From positions 1 to 64,000 of IMG/VR virus record IMGVR_UViG_3300031576_000034: a stretch of DNA of 64,000 nt. The stretch is one strand, 5' to 3'. A program made the translations under genes and the position numbers. Shown here one piece after another: positions 8,501 to 15,580 of the stretch; positions within the stretch are counted from its first letter, which is position 1; each line of letters begins with the position of its first letter. The notes under the pieces were generated by a model, which was not told the origin of the DNA, did not search any database, and worked only from the letters and a program-made list of their open reading frames with translations. The stretch comes from a virus.

Positions 8501-8540
8501 GCGTGTCCCGTCGTGTCCCAGCGTGTCCCGGCGTCCGGGA
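8501..8540. repeat. four phased 10-bp direct repeats (operator candidate)
   Basis: Four consecutive decamers read GCGTGTCCCG, TCGTGTCCCA, GCGTGTCCCG and GCGTCCGGGA, exactly in a 10-bp register. They lie in the divergent region between the virion operon start (8444) and the HTH gene, so all sites fall on one face of the helix. I infer cooperative binding by a regulator, perhaps the adjacent HTH protein. An AT-richer stretch (AAATAGATACTAAC) follows at 8551-8564. Confidence 0.6.
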
Positions 8541-8652
8541 CGCACGCGCGCAAATAGATACTAACGGGTGAACCGTACAGCAACGCGGTAGACCGCACGG
8601 AATGTCTACCCAGGTCGACCAGACCGCACACGAACGAGTAGAGGGATCCGGC

Positions 8653-8859
8653 ATGGAGCCCCTCGCAACACCGATCGAGATCGCCCGCGTCCTCCGCATC
8701 GAACCACGCGACGTGTACGAACTCGTCGCGCACCACGGCCTGCCTGTGATGCGCGTCGGTCGACGTTTGCGCTTCAAATGGGCGGAGATTGCGGAGTGGT
8801 TGCGCTCGCCACCTGCGATCGGAGCTTCTCAGCGATCCGCAGGTAGTTCCTGCCGTTGA
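8653..8859 (+). CDS. excisionase/MerR-like HTH DNA-binding protein
   Basis: A 68-residue protein with ATPIEIARVLRIEPRDVYEL followed by GLPVMRVGRRLRF and WAEIAEWL. This is the pattern of HTH_17 (excisionase family) helix-turn-helix proteins. The start at 8653 is preferred because GAGGGA lies 7 bases upstream; an in-frame ATG at 8602 would add 17 residues. Its position beside the phased repeats suggests a regulator of the divergent virion operon. Its 3' end overlaps the convergent gene at 8774 by 86 bases, which is unusual. Confidence 0.7.
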   Translation: MEPLATPIEIARVLRIEPRDVYELVAHHGLPVMRVGRRLRFKWAEIAEWLRSPPAIGASQRSAGSSCR

Positions 8860-9043
8860 ACCACACCGTCGCGACCCCGAACGCGGCGAGCGTTCCGCCT
8901 GCGACGATGCCAACCGGTCCCGACCGACGAGCCATGAAGATCCCACCGGCGACCATGAGCGGACCGATCACGAACACGTCGAGGACGCGGACCCACTGGG
9001 CCTTGATCTCGTCGCCGACGTGGACGGTGATCTCATCCGCCAC
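8774..9043 (-). CDS. two-helix membrane protein
   Basis: An 89-residue protein with two membrane segments (VFVIGPLMVAGGIFMA and GIVAGGTLAAFGVATVWF) joined by a short basic turn (RRSGP), and polar ends. The topology would suit a holin, but virion membrane proteins of this cluster are equally short. The C-terminus overlaps the convergent HTH gene. Confidence 0.6.
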   Translation of the reverse strand: MADEITVHVGDEIKAQWVRVLDVFVIGPLMVAGGIFMARRSGPVGIVAGGTLAAFGVATVWFNGRNYLRIAEKLRSQVASATTPQSPPI

Positions 9044-9047
9044 AGGA

Positions 9048-9242
9048 TCACTCCGCAGCGAGACCGAGCGCGTTGTCGTCGAACGGCCGAGGACCGCGCT
9101 TGATCATCTCGACGGCCTTCGCACGAAGATCAACGAGCACCTTGTTGATCTCGTCCTGCGAGCCGTACTCGCCGATGACTTGGAGCAGAAGGTACCCTTC
9201 GTGCACGCCTCGCGCCACAATCATCGAATGCATCGGAATCAT
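9048..9242 (-). CDS. small soluble protein
   Basis: A 64-residue protein with a beta-like start (MIVARGVHEGYLLLQVIG) and an amphipathic helix (DEINKVLVDLRAKAVEMI). GAGGAGAAC before the ATG is a good ribosome-binding site. It is four bases upstream of the two-helix membrane protein. No family recognised. Confidence 0.6.
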   Translation of the reverse strand: MIPMHSMIVARGVHEGYLLLQVIGEYGSQDEINKVLVDLRAKAVEMIKRGPRPFDDNALGLAAE

Positions 9243-9252
9243 GTCGTTCTCC

Positions 9253-9762
9253 TCAGATGACGGGAAGCCCGTCCCTACCAGCCATGTGATCGTTCCACGG
9301 AAGCTCCGTCTGCGTCCCGAACCCGGTCCCCGTGAGCGCCGGACCAAGAGCAAGCAGGCGGCCCTCCGCAGGCGAGAGGATCCCGTCGCGCGTGAGCGGC
9401 TGCGGCCAATCCTCGCGATGCATGAAGGCCGCGGGCTGCGGGAGGGCGGGAGGTCCGACCCTCATCGGATGGGACGGCGTCCCAGGCGTTCCGTGGCCGA
9501 ACGCGAGGTTCTGAAAGCCCCGCAGGCGATCTCGAGCGGCGGCGAGCGCGCGGACGGCGCCCCACACGCTCGTCATCGCGTCGGGGGCGAACTTGCGCTG
9601 GCCGACGAAGGACGGATGGAACGTCTCGCGGTTGCGGAGGATCTCGGCGGTCTGCTCGTAGTGCTGCGGGTAGGAACCGGCGACGAGCGGGAAGGGCAGG
9701 GTGCGGATCTCCTGCGGGATGTTCGTTCGAGCGCCCCACGGTCCCGGAATGATCGGAATCAC
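9253..9762 (-). CDS. hypothetical structural-cluster protein
   Basis: 169 residues starting with GTG at 9762, which overlaps the TGA of the transglutaminase-like gene (GTGA). The sequence is Pro/Gly/Arg-rich with few hydrophobic runs (IPIIPGPWG; FHPSFVGQRKF; HREDWPQPL). It probably has extended structure. Coupling to the upstream gene suggests a joint role. Confidence 0.6.
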   Translation of the reverse strand: MIPIIPGPWGARTNIPQEIRTLPFPLVAGSYPQHYEQTAEILRNRETFHPSFVGQRKFAPDAMTSVWGAVRALAAARDRLRGFQNLAFGHGTPGTPSHPMRVGPPALPQPAAFMHREDWPQPLTRDGILSPAEGRLLALGPALTGTGFGTQTELPWNDHMAGRDGLPVI

Positions 9763-10373
9763 GAGTCCCCCATCGGAAAATCGCGCACGGCCTTCGCACG
9801 CGGAAACTCCCAGCCCGGCTCCTTGCCCGACTCGGTGATGTCGAGCGCGGTCCAACCTCGGCCCGGGATCATCACCATCGGGTAGACGTGCGCCCAGTAG
9901 CGGCCGTCCTGCGAGATGATGCGAGCCATCATCTTGAAACCGATCGCGCGGAGAAGTGCGCAGAAAGCTACCGTCGCGTCGTCGCAATCGGCGCTGCCGG
10001 TTTCAAGCGTCGTTCGCAAATCCTGATACGTGTCGTACCCATCCGCATCCGCGAGGTATTTTGTATTCAGAACGAGGAAGTTCCAGATCGAAACGACCTC
10101 GCACGCGAAGTCTCGAGGTCCGCACGTCGGCGAACCCGGATGAACGCGGTAGGCCCGATTGTGGTAGCGGACCGCGGGAACCTGCTCGCCGGTCCGGGGG
10201 TCGTTGACCCAGACGTAGTTGCCGGACGCGAGAGCTGCGGCGAGCCAGCGCGTCTGTGGGTCCTTGAGCGACGCATCGACCTGCTCCCGGATGAGGCGGG
10301 CGTGGTCGTCGAGGGAGTTGGTCTCGATGATGCGGGTCGTCGTGCGCACGCTGTGTGGGATGGTACCACACAC
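9759..10373 (-). CDS. transglutaminase-like cysteine protease fold protein
   Basis: 204 residues. The C-terminal half has the transglutaminase-like core in order: Cys in SADCDDATVAFCALLRAIG, His in YWAHVYPMV and Asp in WTALDIT. Together these make the Cys-His-Asp triad of the superfamily. The N-terminal half is a helical region. Such phage proteins may process or cross-link virion proteins; that role is inferred. The start is a GTG overlapping an inverted repeat at 10353-10371, so start control by a bound protein is possible. Confidence 0.75.
   Translation of the reverse strand: MCGTIPHSVRTTTRIIETNSLDDHARLIREQVDASLKDPQTRWLAAALASGNYVWVNDPRTGEQVPAVRYHNRAYRVHPGSPTCGPRDFACEVVSIWNFLVLNTKYLADADGYDTYQDLRTTLETGSADCDDATVAFCALLRAIGFKMMARIISQDGRYWAHVYPMVMIPGRGWTALDITESGKEPGWEFPRAKAVRDFPMGDS
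10353..10371. promoter_or_regulatory. inverted repeat at a divergent start (operator candidate)
   Basis: GTGTGG and CCACAC flank a 7-base centre at the very start of the minus-strand transglutaminase-like gene. The 11-mer GTACCACACAC on the plus strand here recurs exactly at 59251-59261, before another gene. A shared binding site or promoter is inferred from that recurrence. Confidence 0.35.
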
Positions 10374-10410
10374 CCGCCTGCGAGCGCTACGTAAGCTCGT
10401 CGCCGACCGG

Positions 10411-10821
10411 CCAGACGATCTCCCAGTCCATCGCGGACAAGTCCGTCGGGGCGTACTACCGGGCTGCGGGAGCCGCGAGGATGCTCGCGTGCATGTACGC
10501 GTTGTCGGAGGGTCGGTGCTGGGCGAGCGTCGAGGATGCGAGGCGGGCGTGCCTGCTCTGCAAGCGGGCGATCGAGGCGAACGTCAAGACGGCTGCCGAG
10601 ATCGACAAGAGCAACCCGGACTACACGATCCAGGACCGCATCCAGCAAGCGATCGTCGGAGCCGGTGAAGACGGGATCTCGCAGCGGGAGTTGTCGAGGT
10701 CGCTGCGCCTGTCGGCGGAGCAGGTTCGGCGGTACATCACGGGCCTCAAGGAGATCGGGACGGTCGCGGTCGAGAACGTGCAGGGGACGGTGATGGTGCG
10801 GGAGAGCAAGTGGCCAAGTAG
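10411..10821 (+). pseudogene. truncated paralogue of the DUF3987-like ATPase (C-terminal part only)
   Basis: The reading frame from about 10411 matches the last third of the intact gene at 13489-14739. Shared pieces include AYYRAAGAARMLACM versus HYRSANVAKMIACM, EIDKSNPDYT versus EIDKRNPDYT, and a C-terminal winged-helix-like stretch (QRELSRSLRLSAEQVRRYI versus MRDLSRELHLTADQLRRHI). The ATPase domain with its P-loop is absent. After the homology ends near 10815 the frame runs on without resemblance to 11176. Divergence is high, roughly half the residues, so it is an old or horizontally derived copy. An ATG at 10355 could still allow a short protein. Confidence 0.75.
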
Positions 10822-10857
10822 CGCGACACGAACTAGATCGTGTAGACTCGACCTAGG

Positions 10858-11085
10858 ATGGCCATCCGCATACTCAAGACACGTGAGCCGCACGCCGGTC
10901 CGAACGGCGTTCGCAACGATCGATCGTACGCAGAGCGCATTGCCAACAAACTGTGCCGCTCGGTCCAATACAGATACCGCTTCGGACGAAACGGAACCAC
11001 CCTGGTCGTGTACACGGGCGGAAAAGCAAACGAACAAGATCGCTGGGCAGTGGGACCCACGTCGCCAGCGTGCCGAAAGCGTTGA
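10858..11085 (+). CDS. small basic hypothetical protein
   Basis: A 75-residue frame starting MAIRILKTREPHAGP and ending SPACRKR. A possible operator, ACACGA and TCGTGT around CTAG, lies at 10826-10843 just upstream. The codon third positions are less GC-biased than in the neighbours. It sits between two gene remnants. The call is uncertain. Confidence 0.4.
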   Translation: MAIRILKTREPHAGPNGVRNDRSYAERIANKLCRSVQYRYRFGRNGTTLVVYTGGKANEQDRWAVGPTSPACRKR

Positions 11086-11118
11086 CGTCCTTCGTGCCGC
11101 TCTGGTAAACGGACCAAG

Positions 11119-11235
11119 TTGGGTGCGTACTACAACGAGATTGAGCCGTTCGCGGCGCGTTGGCTCGAGAACCTAATCGCGGCCGGGCACATCGCGTCGG
11201 GCCGAGTCGACTCCCGGAGTGTTCGGAACGTACGT
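11119..11235 (+). pseudogene. N-terminal remnant of a phage C5 DNA methyltransferase
   Basis: From a TTG at 11119 the frame reads GAYYNEIEPFAARWLENLIA and then AGHIASGRVDSRSVRNV. This is a hallmark opening of phage Dcm-type methyltransferases (YYNEIDP..A.WLRNLI..G.I..G.VD.RSI.DV). The catalytic domain that should follow is missing. The frame dissolves into sequence that is antisense to the gene at 11173-11556. With the helicase remnant just upstream it marks a recombination scar. An intact but different C5 methylase is present at 14966. Confidence 0.7.
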
Positions 11236-11556
11236 GCACGTGACCACGATCGCCATCAACTTGAAGTTCGGCACAAGCACCGCACCGAGAGCTTGCGCTG
11301 CTGCGCGCGCCCCGCGAGCCGTTTCCTCCGACTCCTCAAACCAGCGCAACTTCGCAGCAACACGCCGAAGTTCCGCACGATCCACATCGACGATCGCACC
11401 ATTGTCGAGTCGTGAAATGCTGACGATCGCCAAGCGTTTCGTCGGACCGTGCGCCTCGAACGAAGCGATGAAACGATGCTTGGCCGTCTGGTACCTCCAG
11501 CCACCGAAAGGGTCGGCAACCGGCGCAGGAAGCAAGATGAGATCGCGATCGGTCAC
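11173..11556 (-). CDS. hypothetical protein
   Basis: 127 residues from a GTG at 11556 that overlaps the stop of the upstream frame. It contains FGGWRYQTAKHRFIASFEAH, SISRLDNGAIVDVDRAEL and LRWFEESEETARGA, with good GC-rich codon third positions. The last 20 or so codons overlap the methyltransferase remnant on the other strand, so its natural C-terminus may have been altered by the recombination that left the remnant. No family recognised. Confidence 0.6.
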   Translation of the reverse strand: MTDRDLILLPAPVADPFGGWRYQTAKHRFIASFEAHGPTKRLAIVSISRLDNGAIVDVDRAELRRVAAKLRWFEESEETARGARAAAQALGAVLVPNFKLMAIVVTCTYVPNTPGVDSARRDVPGRD

Positions 11557-11807
11557 GCTTGCCCGCCCTCGCCAAGCGTCTTGTCGATCGCCAGCGCCAC
11601 GTAGTGCCAGGGCGAACGTCCCGCGGCTTCGCACGGTCCACGATCGCGAACGCGTCGTTGCCCTTGCGGAGCACATGGGCATCGTGAGCGGCGTCCTCGA
11701 AGTTCGCGTACGGAGGGTGGCGGACCTTGCCGTCGGGGCAGACGATCTCGAAGAGCTGGGACGCTGCGCTGCGCTGCGCTTCGGCGGAGGAGATCGTCGA
11801 GAGACAT
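11553..11807 (-). CDS. small phage protein with two apparent compensating frameshifts
   Basis: The start (ATG 11807, overlapping the previous stop) and the end (PWHYVALAIDKTLGEGG, overlapping the next GTG) lie in one open frame of 84 residues. The middle, however, is convincing only in another frame (LFEIVCPDGKVRHPPYANFE, then DAFAIVDRAKPRD), where codon third positions are GC-rich. The first switch falls in an AGCGC pentamer repeat. Explanations are assembly indels, slippage mutation or overprinting. Function unknown. Confidence 0.45.
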   Translation of the reverse strand: MSLDDLLRRSAAQRSVPALRDRLPRRQGPPPSVRELRGRRSRCPCAPQGQRRVRDRGPCEAAGRSPWHYVALAIDKTLGEGGQA

Positions 11808-12010
11808 CACGGCCGGCTCACCGCACCGCTCGGCTGCACCGTCCAACGAAGCCACGTCGAGCCGGGCGTTCGAGGATCGCTCTGGTACACGTCGATCGTC
11901 GCGCGACGACGGCGGGCGAGAGCCTTCGCGGCCTTGAGCGACGCAACGCAGCCGGTCGCAACGACCTTACCATTGCGCCAGGACTCCCATTCGTACTTGC
12001 AGCGTTTCAC
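11807..12010 (-). CDS. small basic hypothetical protein
   Basis: 67 residues from a GTG at 12010: CKYEWESWRNGKVVATGC, then an Ala/Lys/Arg helix and TPGSTWLRWTVQPSG. It looks like a compact beta-rich domain. The stop overlaps the next gene's ATG. The longer upstream extension of the frame is rejected because it is antisense to the PAPS-reductase-like gene. Confidence 0.55.
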   Translation of the reverse strand: MKRCKYEWESWRNGKVVATGCVASLKAAKALARRRRATIDVYQSDPRTPGSTWLRWTVQPSGAVSRP

Positions 12011-12023
12011 GATTGGCAGACTA

Positions 12024-12788
12024 TCACGAACCGCAGAAACCGGAATCGCAGCCAGCGGTCGGCGGCTCGTACTCGCCACGCTCACTCTGCGCCCACCGAA
12101 CGACCTCGCGAATGCCGACCGCGCCGCCGTGTCGATACGGACGAAACAACGTACGCGGTTTACCCTCGCCGGTGTAACCCATCGACGTTTCGATGGCGGC
12201 AAGTTCCTCGATACGCTCCTCGGTGAGCAACCGGAGATCGGTTCGGTTGGAGTTGACGCACGGAAAGCACTCCATCGAACGATGCGGCAACGGCTCGAAG
12301 CCAGCGCGACGAACAAGTGCGTCTCGTTCCTCGATCGTCACGCGAACGAGCGGGGCCCAAAGCGACCTGCCGTTGTGCTTGTCACTCGACTCGGCCCACT
12401 CCGGCCAAGCCGCGCGTGCGCGCGACTCCTCGCGACGCACACCGACGGCGCACACCGCTTCACGATCTGGATCCACCTCATCGAGCCACACCTGCGCCGG
12501 CTCGATCTTCAAGACGGTGGTGCAGAACTGCATTCCGTTGCGAGGAAAGCCCTTGCGGAGCCGTGCGAGAGCGACGAAGCCGATGGACGGAATCCGGCAC
12601 GGCTCGAATCCGTGCGAACGAGCGAGCGTCTCACCTTGCACGACACGATCGGGCCACTCACGCGAGGCCCAGCCGGTGTCGGAGTAGGCGCAAAGGACAC
12701 GATCGTACTTCCGCAAGACGTCGGACTCGGCGAAACGCTGGACGAGCGCGATCGAGTCGTTGCCATACGAGACGAACACAACCAACAC
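12024..12788 (-). CDS. PAPS-reductase/ATP-pyrophosphatase family protein
   Basis: 254 residues. SYGNDSIAL at residues 7-15 is a variant of the SGGKDS nucleotide-binding loop. CTTVLKIEP and the Cys pair ECFPC are typical of phage proteins in the phosphoadenosine-phosphosulfate reductase family. A C-terminal CDSGFC adds two Cys. Family members handle sulfur activation, and some relatives (DndC) act in DNA phosphorothioation. No dnd partners are visible here, so a sulfur or nucleotide-modification role is only possible. The Gly-to-Tyr change in the loop is notable. Confidence 0.75.
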   Translation of the reverse strand: MLVVFVSYGNDSIALVQRFAESDVLRKYDRVLCAYSDTGWASREWPDRVVQGETLARSHGFEPCRIPSIGFVALARLRKGFPRNGMQFCTTVLKIEPAQVWLDEVDPDREAVCAVGVRREESRARAAWPEWAESSDKHNGRSLWAPLVRVTIEERDALVRRAGFEPLPHRSMECFPCVNSNRTDLRLLTEERIEELAAIETSMGYTGEGKPRTLFRPYRHGGAVGIREVVRWAQSERGEYEPPTAGCDSGFCGS

Positions 12789-12820
12789 GCGCTGAACCTA
12801 CCGCCGCCCCGCCCCGGCTG

Positions 12821-13306
12821 TCAACGACCAACCTCTCCGCAATCCCACGTGAGCGAGCACGCCCTCGCAACCCCGCGCTTCAAGCCGCGCCGTCGGCCTC
12901 GGAGTCCCTGAAGCACGCCGCACGGCCCGGCCTCCGCAGCGACGCCCTTGTCGTCGATGATGACGTGAGGCGAGGTCTTGATCGTCTCGTTGCAGTCGAG
13001 CCGCTGGAACTGCGAAAAGCGGTACGGATCGTAGGTGATGGGCGAAAGGCCGGCTCGGCGCGTACGCGGAGCAGAGTCGAGCGGCGTCGAGCTGACGAGC
13101 GTGCCCTCGACGAACGCATGCACGTTCTTACTCTTCTCGCGGATGACGCGCTGGCGTCCGGCCTCGGAGACGAGGAAGCGCGCGTTGTTGATCACGGCCC
13201 CGGACACGATGTCGATGACCTTGCCCTTCTTGGGGCCTTCCTGGGCCATGATCGACCACGCGCGCTTGTCGCGGATCTTCAAGTTGCGGTAAAGGCGGAC
13301 CTTCAT
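12821..13306 (-). CDS. conserved phage protein of unknown function
   Basis: 161 residues. It begins MKVRLYRNL and contains VSEAGRQRVIREKSKNVHAF, a motif I have seen in small phage proteins of unknown role (YRNL...GRQRVLREKRKNVHAFV...). The second half has ITYDPYRFSQFQR. The end (after about residue 130) is Arg-rich and may be less conserved. It is the first gene of the short minus-strand group ending at 11173. Confidence 0.65.
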   Translation of the reverse strand: MKVRLYRNLKIRDKRAWSIMAQEGPKKGKVIDIVSGAVINNARFLVSEAGRQRVIREKSKNVHAFVEGTLVSSTPLDSAPRTRRAGLSPITYDPYRFSQFQRLDCNETIKTSPHVIIDDKGVAAEAGPCGVLQGLRGRRRGLKRGVARACSLTWDCGEVGR

Positions 13307-13395
13307 TGCAGCCCAGCCACGAGCCCGACCTTGCCTGCCCGCGCTTGCGCTGTCAACACCCTTGCAGCCCCGCCCCCTCTTCGTGTACCAAAGGA

Positions 13396-13432
13396 AACGC
13401 CCTGCCGTCCCGGGAAAGGCTGGCAGGGCGTT
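13396..13432. other. strong hairpin in a divergent intergenic region
   Basis: AACGCCCTGCC at 13396-13406 pairs perfectly with GGCAGGGCGTT at 13422-13432, leaving a 15-base loop. It lies between the divergent genes starting at 13306 and 13489. There is no T-run on either side, so it is not a classical terminator. A transcript leader structure or protein-binding cruciform is possible. Confidence 0.6.
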
Positions 13433-13488
13433 GGACGACGAATCCGATCGGGAGACTAGCCCGGATCGGTTGAGGATTTCAAGCCTCT

Positions 13489-14739
13489 GTGACCGACGTA
13501 CGGGACTCACTCCCAAAGACCGGGCTGCTGCGAGCCTACGTGGACTGGGCGACGCGCGTCGTCCCTGTGCCGGGCTGGTACGTACTCTACACGATCCTGC
13601 CGTTCTTCGCGCACGAGCTGAGCCTGCGCGGGTACACGTGGCTCGATCAGCCGTTCCGGTTCTGGAGCGGCCTCGTAGGACCCACGGGGTCGGGCAAGAG
13701 CACCGCGGCGTTGCTTGCGCAGGACTTCGCGAAGGCGTGGTTCGAAGTGCGGGCGAGGGACATGGGGCCGTGCCCGGATCCGTTCATCTCGATCTCGAGC
13801 GCGTCGGTGGAGGCCACCGTTCACGCGATCGGCGAGAAGCATCAACAGCAAAACGATCTGTCGTGCGCGATCCTCGTCGCCGACGAGTTCACGAGCGTGA
13901 TCCAGCGCAAGGGTTTCTTGGAGTTCCTCAACACGATCTACGACTGCCGCAACTACAGCCTGAACTACATGAAGTACCGCAACACGGACGTGAAGACGCT
14001 GATCAAGAATCCGCGCGTATCGCTCTGTGTGCTCACGACGATCGACGCGCTCGGGATCAACGCCGAACGCGACTTTGGCGGGGGCGGAATGCTCAACCGG
14101 CTCAACTGGGTGCGCGAGAACGCGATGCCGTACGACGACGAGGAGCGCGTTCGGGAGTACGCGAGCATCGCGGGGATCTGGCAGGAGTGGGGAAGGCGGC
14201 TGCTCGTCAACGAATCGATGGGGTTCAAGCACGGTGGCGTGACGTACGCCTGGCCGAAAAACATCGAGTTCGATCTCGCCGCGAAACCGATCATCAAGGC
14301 GCTCGCGATGCGCAACGGCGAGCTGTCCATGACCGACAACCACGTCGGGACGCACTACCGCTCGGCGAACGTCGCGAAGATGATCGCGTGCATGCTCGCA
14401 CTTGCGGACGGAAGGGCGTGGGCGAACGTCGAGGACGTACGGCTCGCCTGCGCGCTCTGCACGCGAGCCGTCGGGGCGGCGATCAAGACCGAGCGTGAGA
14501 TCGACAAGCGCAACCCGGACTACACGATGCAGGAGAAGGTGAAGGAGGCGATCGTCGAGTCTGGCGAGAAAGGCATGACGATGCGCGATCTGTCGAGGGA
14601 GCTGCACCTGACGGCCGATCAGCTCCGCCGACACATCGACGGCCTACGGAGCATGGGAACGATCCAGGTCGAGATGGTTGGGCAGTCGCAGCTCATCCGG
14701 GACGTGAAGTACCCGATGGTCGCGATACGGTTGAACTGA
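13489..14739 (+). CDS. DUF3987-like AAA ATPase, probable replicative helicase
   Basis: 416 residues from a GTG. Walker A is GPTGSGKST near residue 64 and Walker B is CAILVADEF near 129. KNPRVSLCVLTTIDALG and GGGMLNRL follow, as in DUF3987/YfjI-type phage and plasmid proteins. The C-terminal third is helical and ends in a winged-helix-like domain (MRDLSRELHLTADQLRRHIDGL). I infer an ATP-driven helicase role at the nearby origin-like zone. A packaging ATPase is less likely because the C-terminal domains do not fit. A truncated paralogue lies at 10411-10821. Confidence 0.75.
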   Translation: MTDVRDSLPKTGLLRAYVDWATRVVPVPGWYVLYTILPFFAHELSLRGYTWLDQPFRFWSGLVGPTGSGKSTAALLAQDFAKAWFEVRARDMGPCPDPFISISSASVEATVHAIGEKHQQQNDLSCAILVADEFTSVIQRKGFLEFLNTIYDCRNYSLNYMKYRNTDVKTLIKNPRVSLCVLTTIDALGINAERDFGGGGMLNRLNWVRENAMPYDDEERVREYASIAGIWQEWGRRLLVNESMGFKHGGVTYAWPKNIEFDLAAKPIIKALAMRNGELSMTDNHVGTHYRSANVAKMIACMLALADGRAWANVEDVRLACALCTRAVGAAIKTEREIDKRNPDYTMQEKVKEAIVESGEKGMTMRDLSRELHLTADQLRRHIDGLRSMGTIQVEMVGQSQLIRDVKYPMVAIRLN

Positions 14740-14741
14740 CA

Positions 14742-14969
14742 ATGGTGACACTTCGATGTGGCATCCACCTCGGTCCCCGCCCGGCACCGTGCTCCGTCTG
14801 CGCCCAAGTCCAAGCCGAGGCCCGCGACGAGGCGCTCGAGCGACAGAGGCGGGAGTGGGGGGCGCACGCTGCGGGGCTTCGACGCCAGGAGCGGATCCGA
14901 ACGGGGAGGAAGAACGAGCAAAAGGTGACGGAGGCGCAGAAACTCTGGAAGCCGAGGCGGGCGCGATGA
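14742..14969 (+). CDS. small Cys-containing helical protein
   Basis: 75 residues. CGIHLGPRPAPCSVC gives three Cys, followed by a charged helix (EARDEALERQRREWG) and a basic tail. It starts 3 bases after the ATPase gene and overlaps the methyltransferase start by ATGA. It could be a zinc-binding accessory factor. Confidence 0.6.
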   Translation: MVTLRCGIHLGPRPAPCSVCAQVQAEARDEALERQRREWGAHAAGLRRQERIRTGRKNEQKVTEAQKLWKPRRAR

Positions 14970-15580
14970 CCCTCCGAGCGCTCGATCTGTTCTGCGGCGG
15001 GGGCGGCGCATCCGCAGGGCTCGTCCGAGCGGGCTTCGACGTGACCGGTGTCGATCTGCACCCGCAACCGCAGTACCCGTACCGCTTCGTGCGCGCCGAC
15101 TGGCGCGAAGTGAACCTGCGCGGCTACGACTTCGTGTGGGCCTCGCCGCCGTGCCAAGCGCACACGCAGTTGCGCGGCCTCGGCAAGGCGAAACCGGATG
15201 ACGTGGACCACATCCCTGCCGTGAGGGCGGCGTTGCGAGCTTGCGGTGCACCGTGGTGCATCGAGAACGTCCTCGGCGCTCCGTTGCTCTCGCCGGTCAC
15301 GCTGTGCGGGTCGATGTTCGGGCTCGATGTCCGCCGGCACCGCCTGTTCGAGGCGTCGTTTCCGATCCGGCCGCTCGCCTGCAAGTGCCGGGGACGTAGG
15401 AACATCGCCGTGTACAGCAAGCGGCCAAGAGATCGGCTCCCGGACGGAGTGATCCGGGCTCGAGACGTGGAACACGGACGACAGGCGATGGGGATCGATT
15501 GGCTCGACTGGCGGGGTCTGACGCAGGCGATCCCGCCCGCGTATTCGGAGTACGTCGCGCGCGAGTTGCTCCGGCGCTAG
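14966..15580 (+). CDS. compact C5 cytosine DNA methyltransferase
   Basis: 204 residues. Motif I is LDLFCGGGGASAGL, motif IV is ASPPCQAHT with the catalytic Cys, motif VI is ENV, motif VIII is RRHRLFE, and a motif X-like IPPAYSEYVA closes the chain. The target-recognition part is very short (four Cys/Arg-rich turns around CKCRGRRN), so the whole enzyme is about half the usual length, as in phage orphan methylases. Likely role: protection of phage DNA. Its stop overlaps the convergent gene's stop (CTAG). Confidence 0.85.
   Translation: MTLRALDLFCGGGGASAGLVRAGFDVTGVDLHPQPQYPYRFVRADWREVNLRGYDFVWASPPCQAHTQLRGLGKAKPDDVDHIPAVRAALRACGAPWCIENVLGAPLLSPVTLCGSMFGLDVRRHRLFEASFPIRPLACKCRGRRNIAVYSKRPRDRLPDGVIRARDVEHGRQAMGIDWLDWRGLTQAIPPAYSEYVARELLRR

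Noticed and set aside
10822-11176. Continuation of the truncated helicase frame
   Set aside because: Homology stops near 10815. The rest has no domain or codon support and overlaps better candidates.
13489-14739. Genome-packaging ATPase
   Set aside because: It has a P-loop and Walker B, but the C-terminal helical and winged-helix parts and the NPRVSL...LNRL segment fit DUF3987-type replication proteins better.
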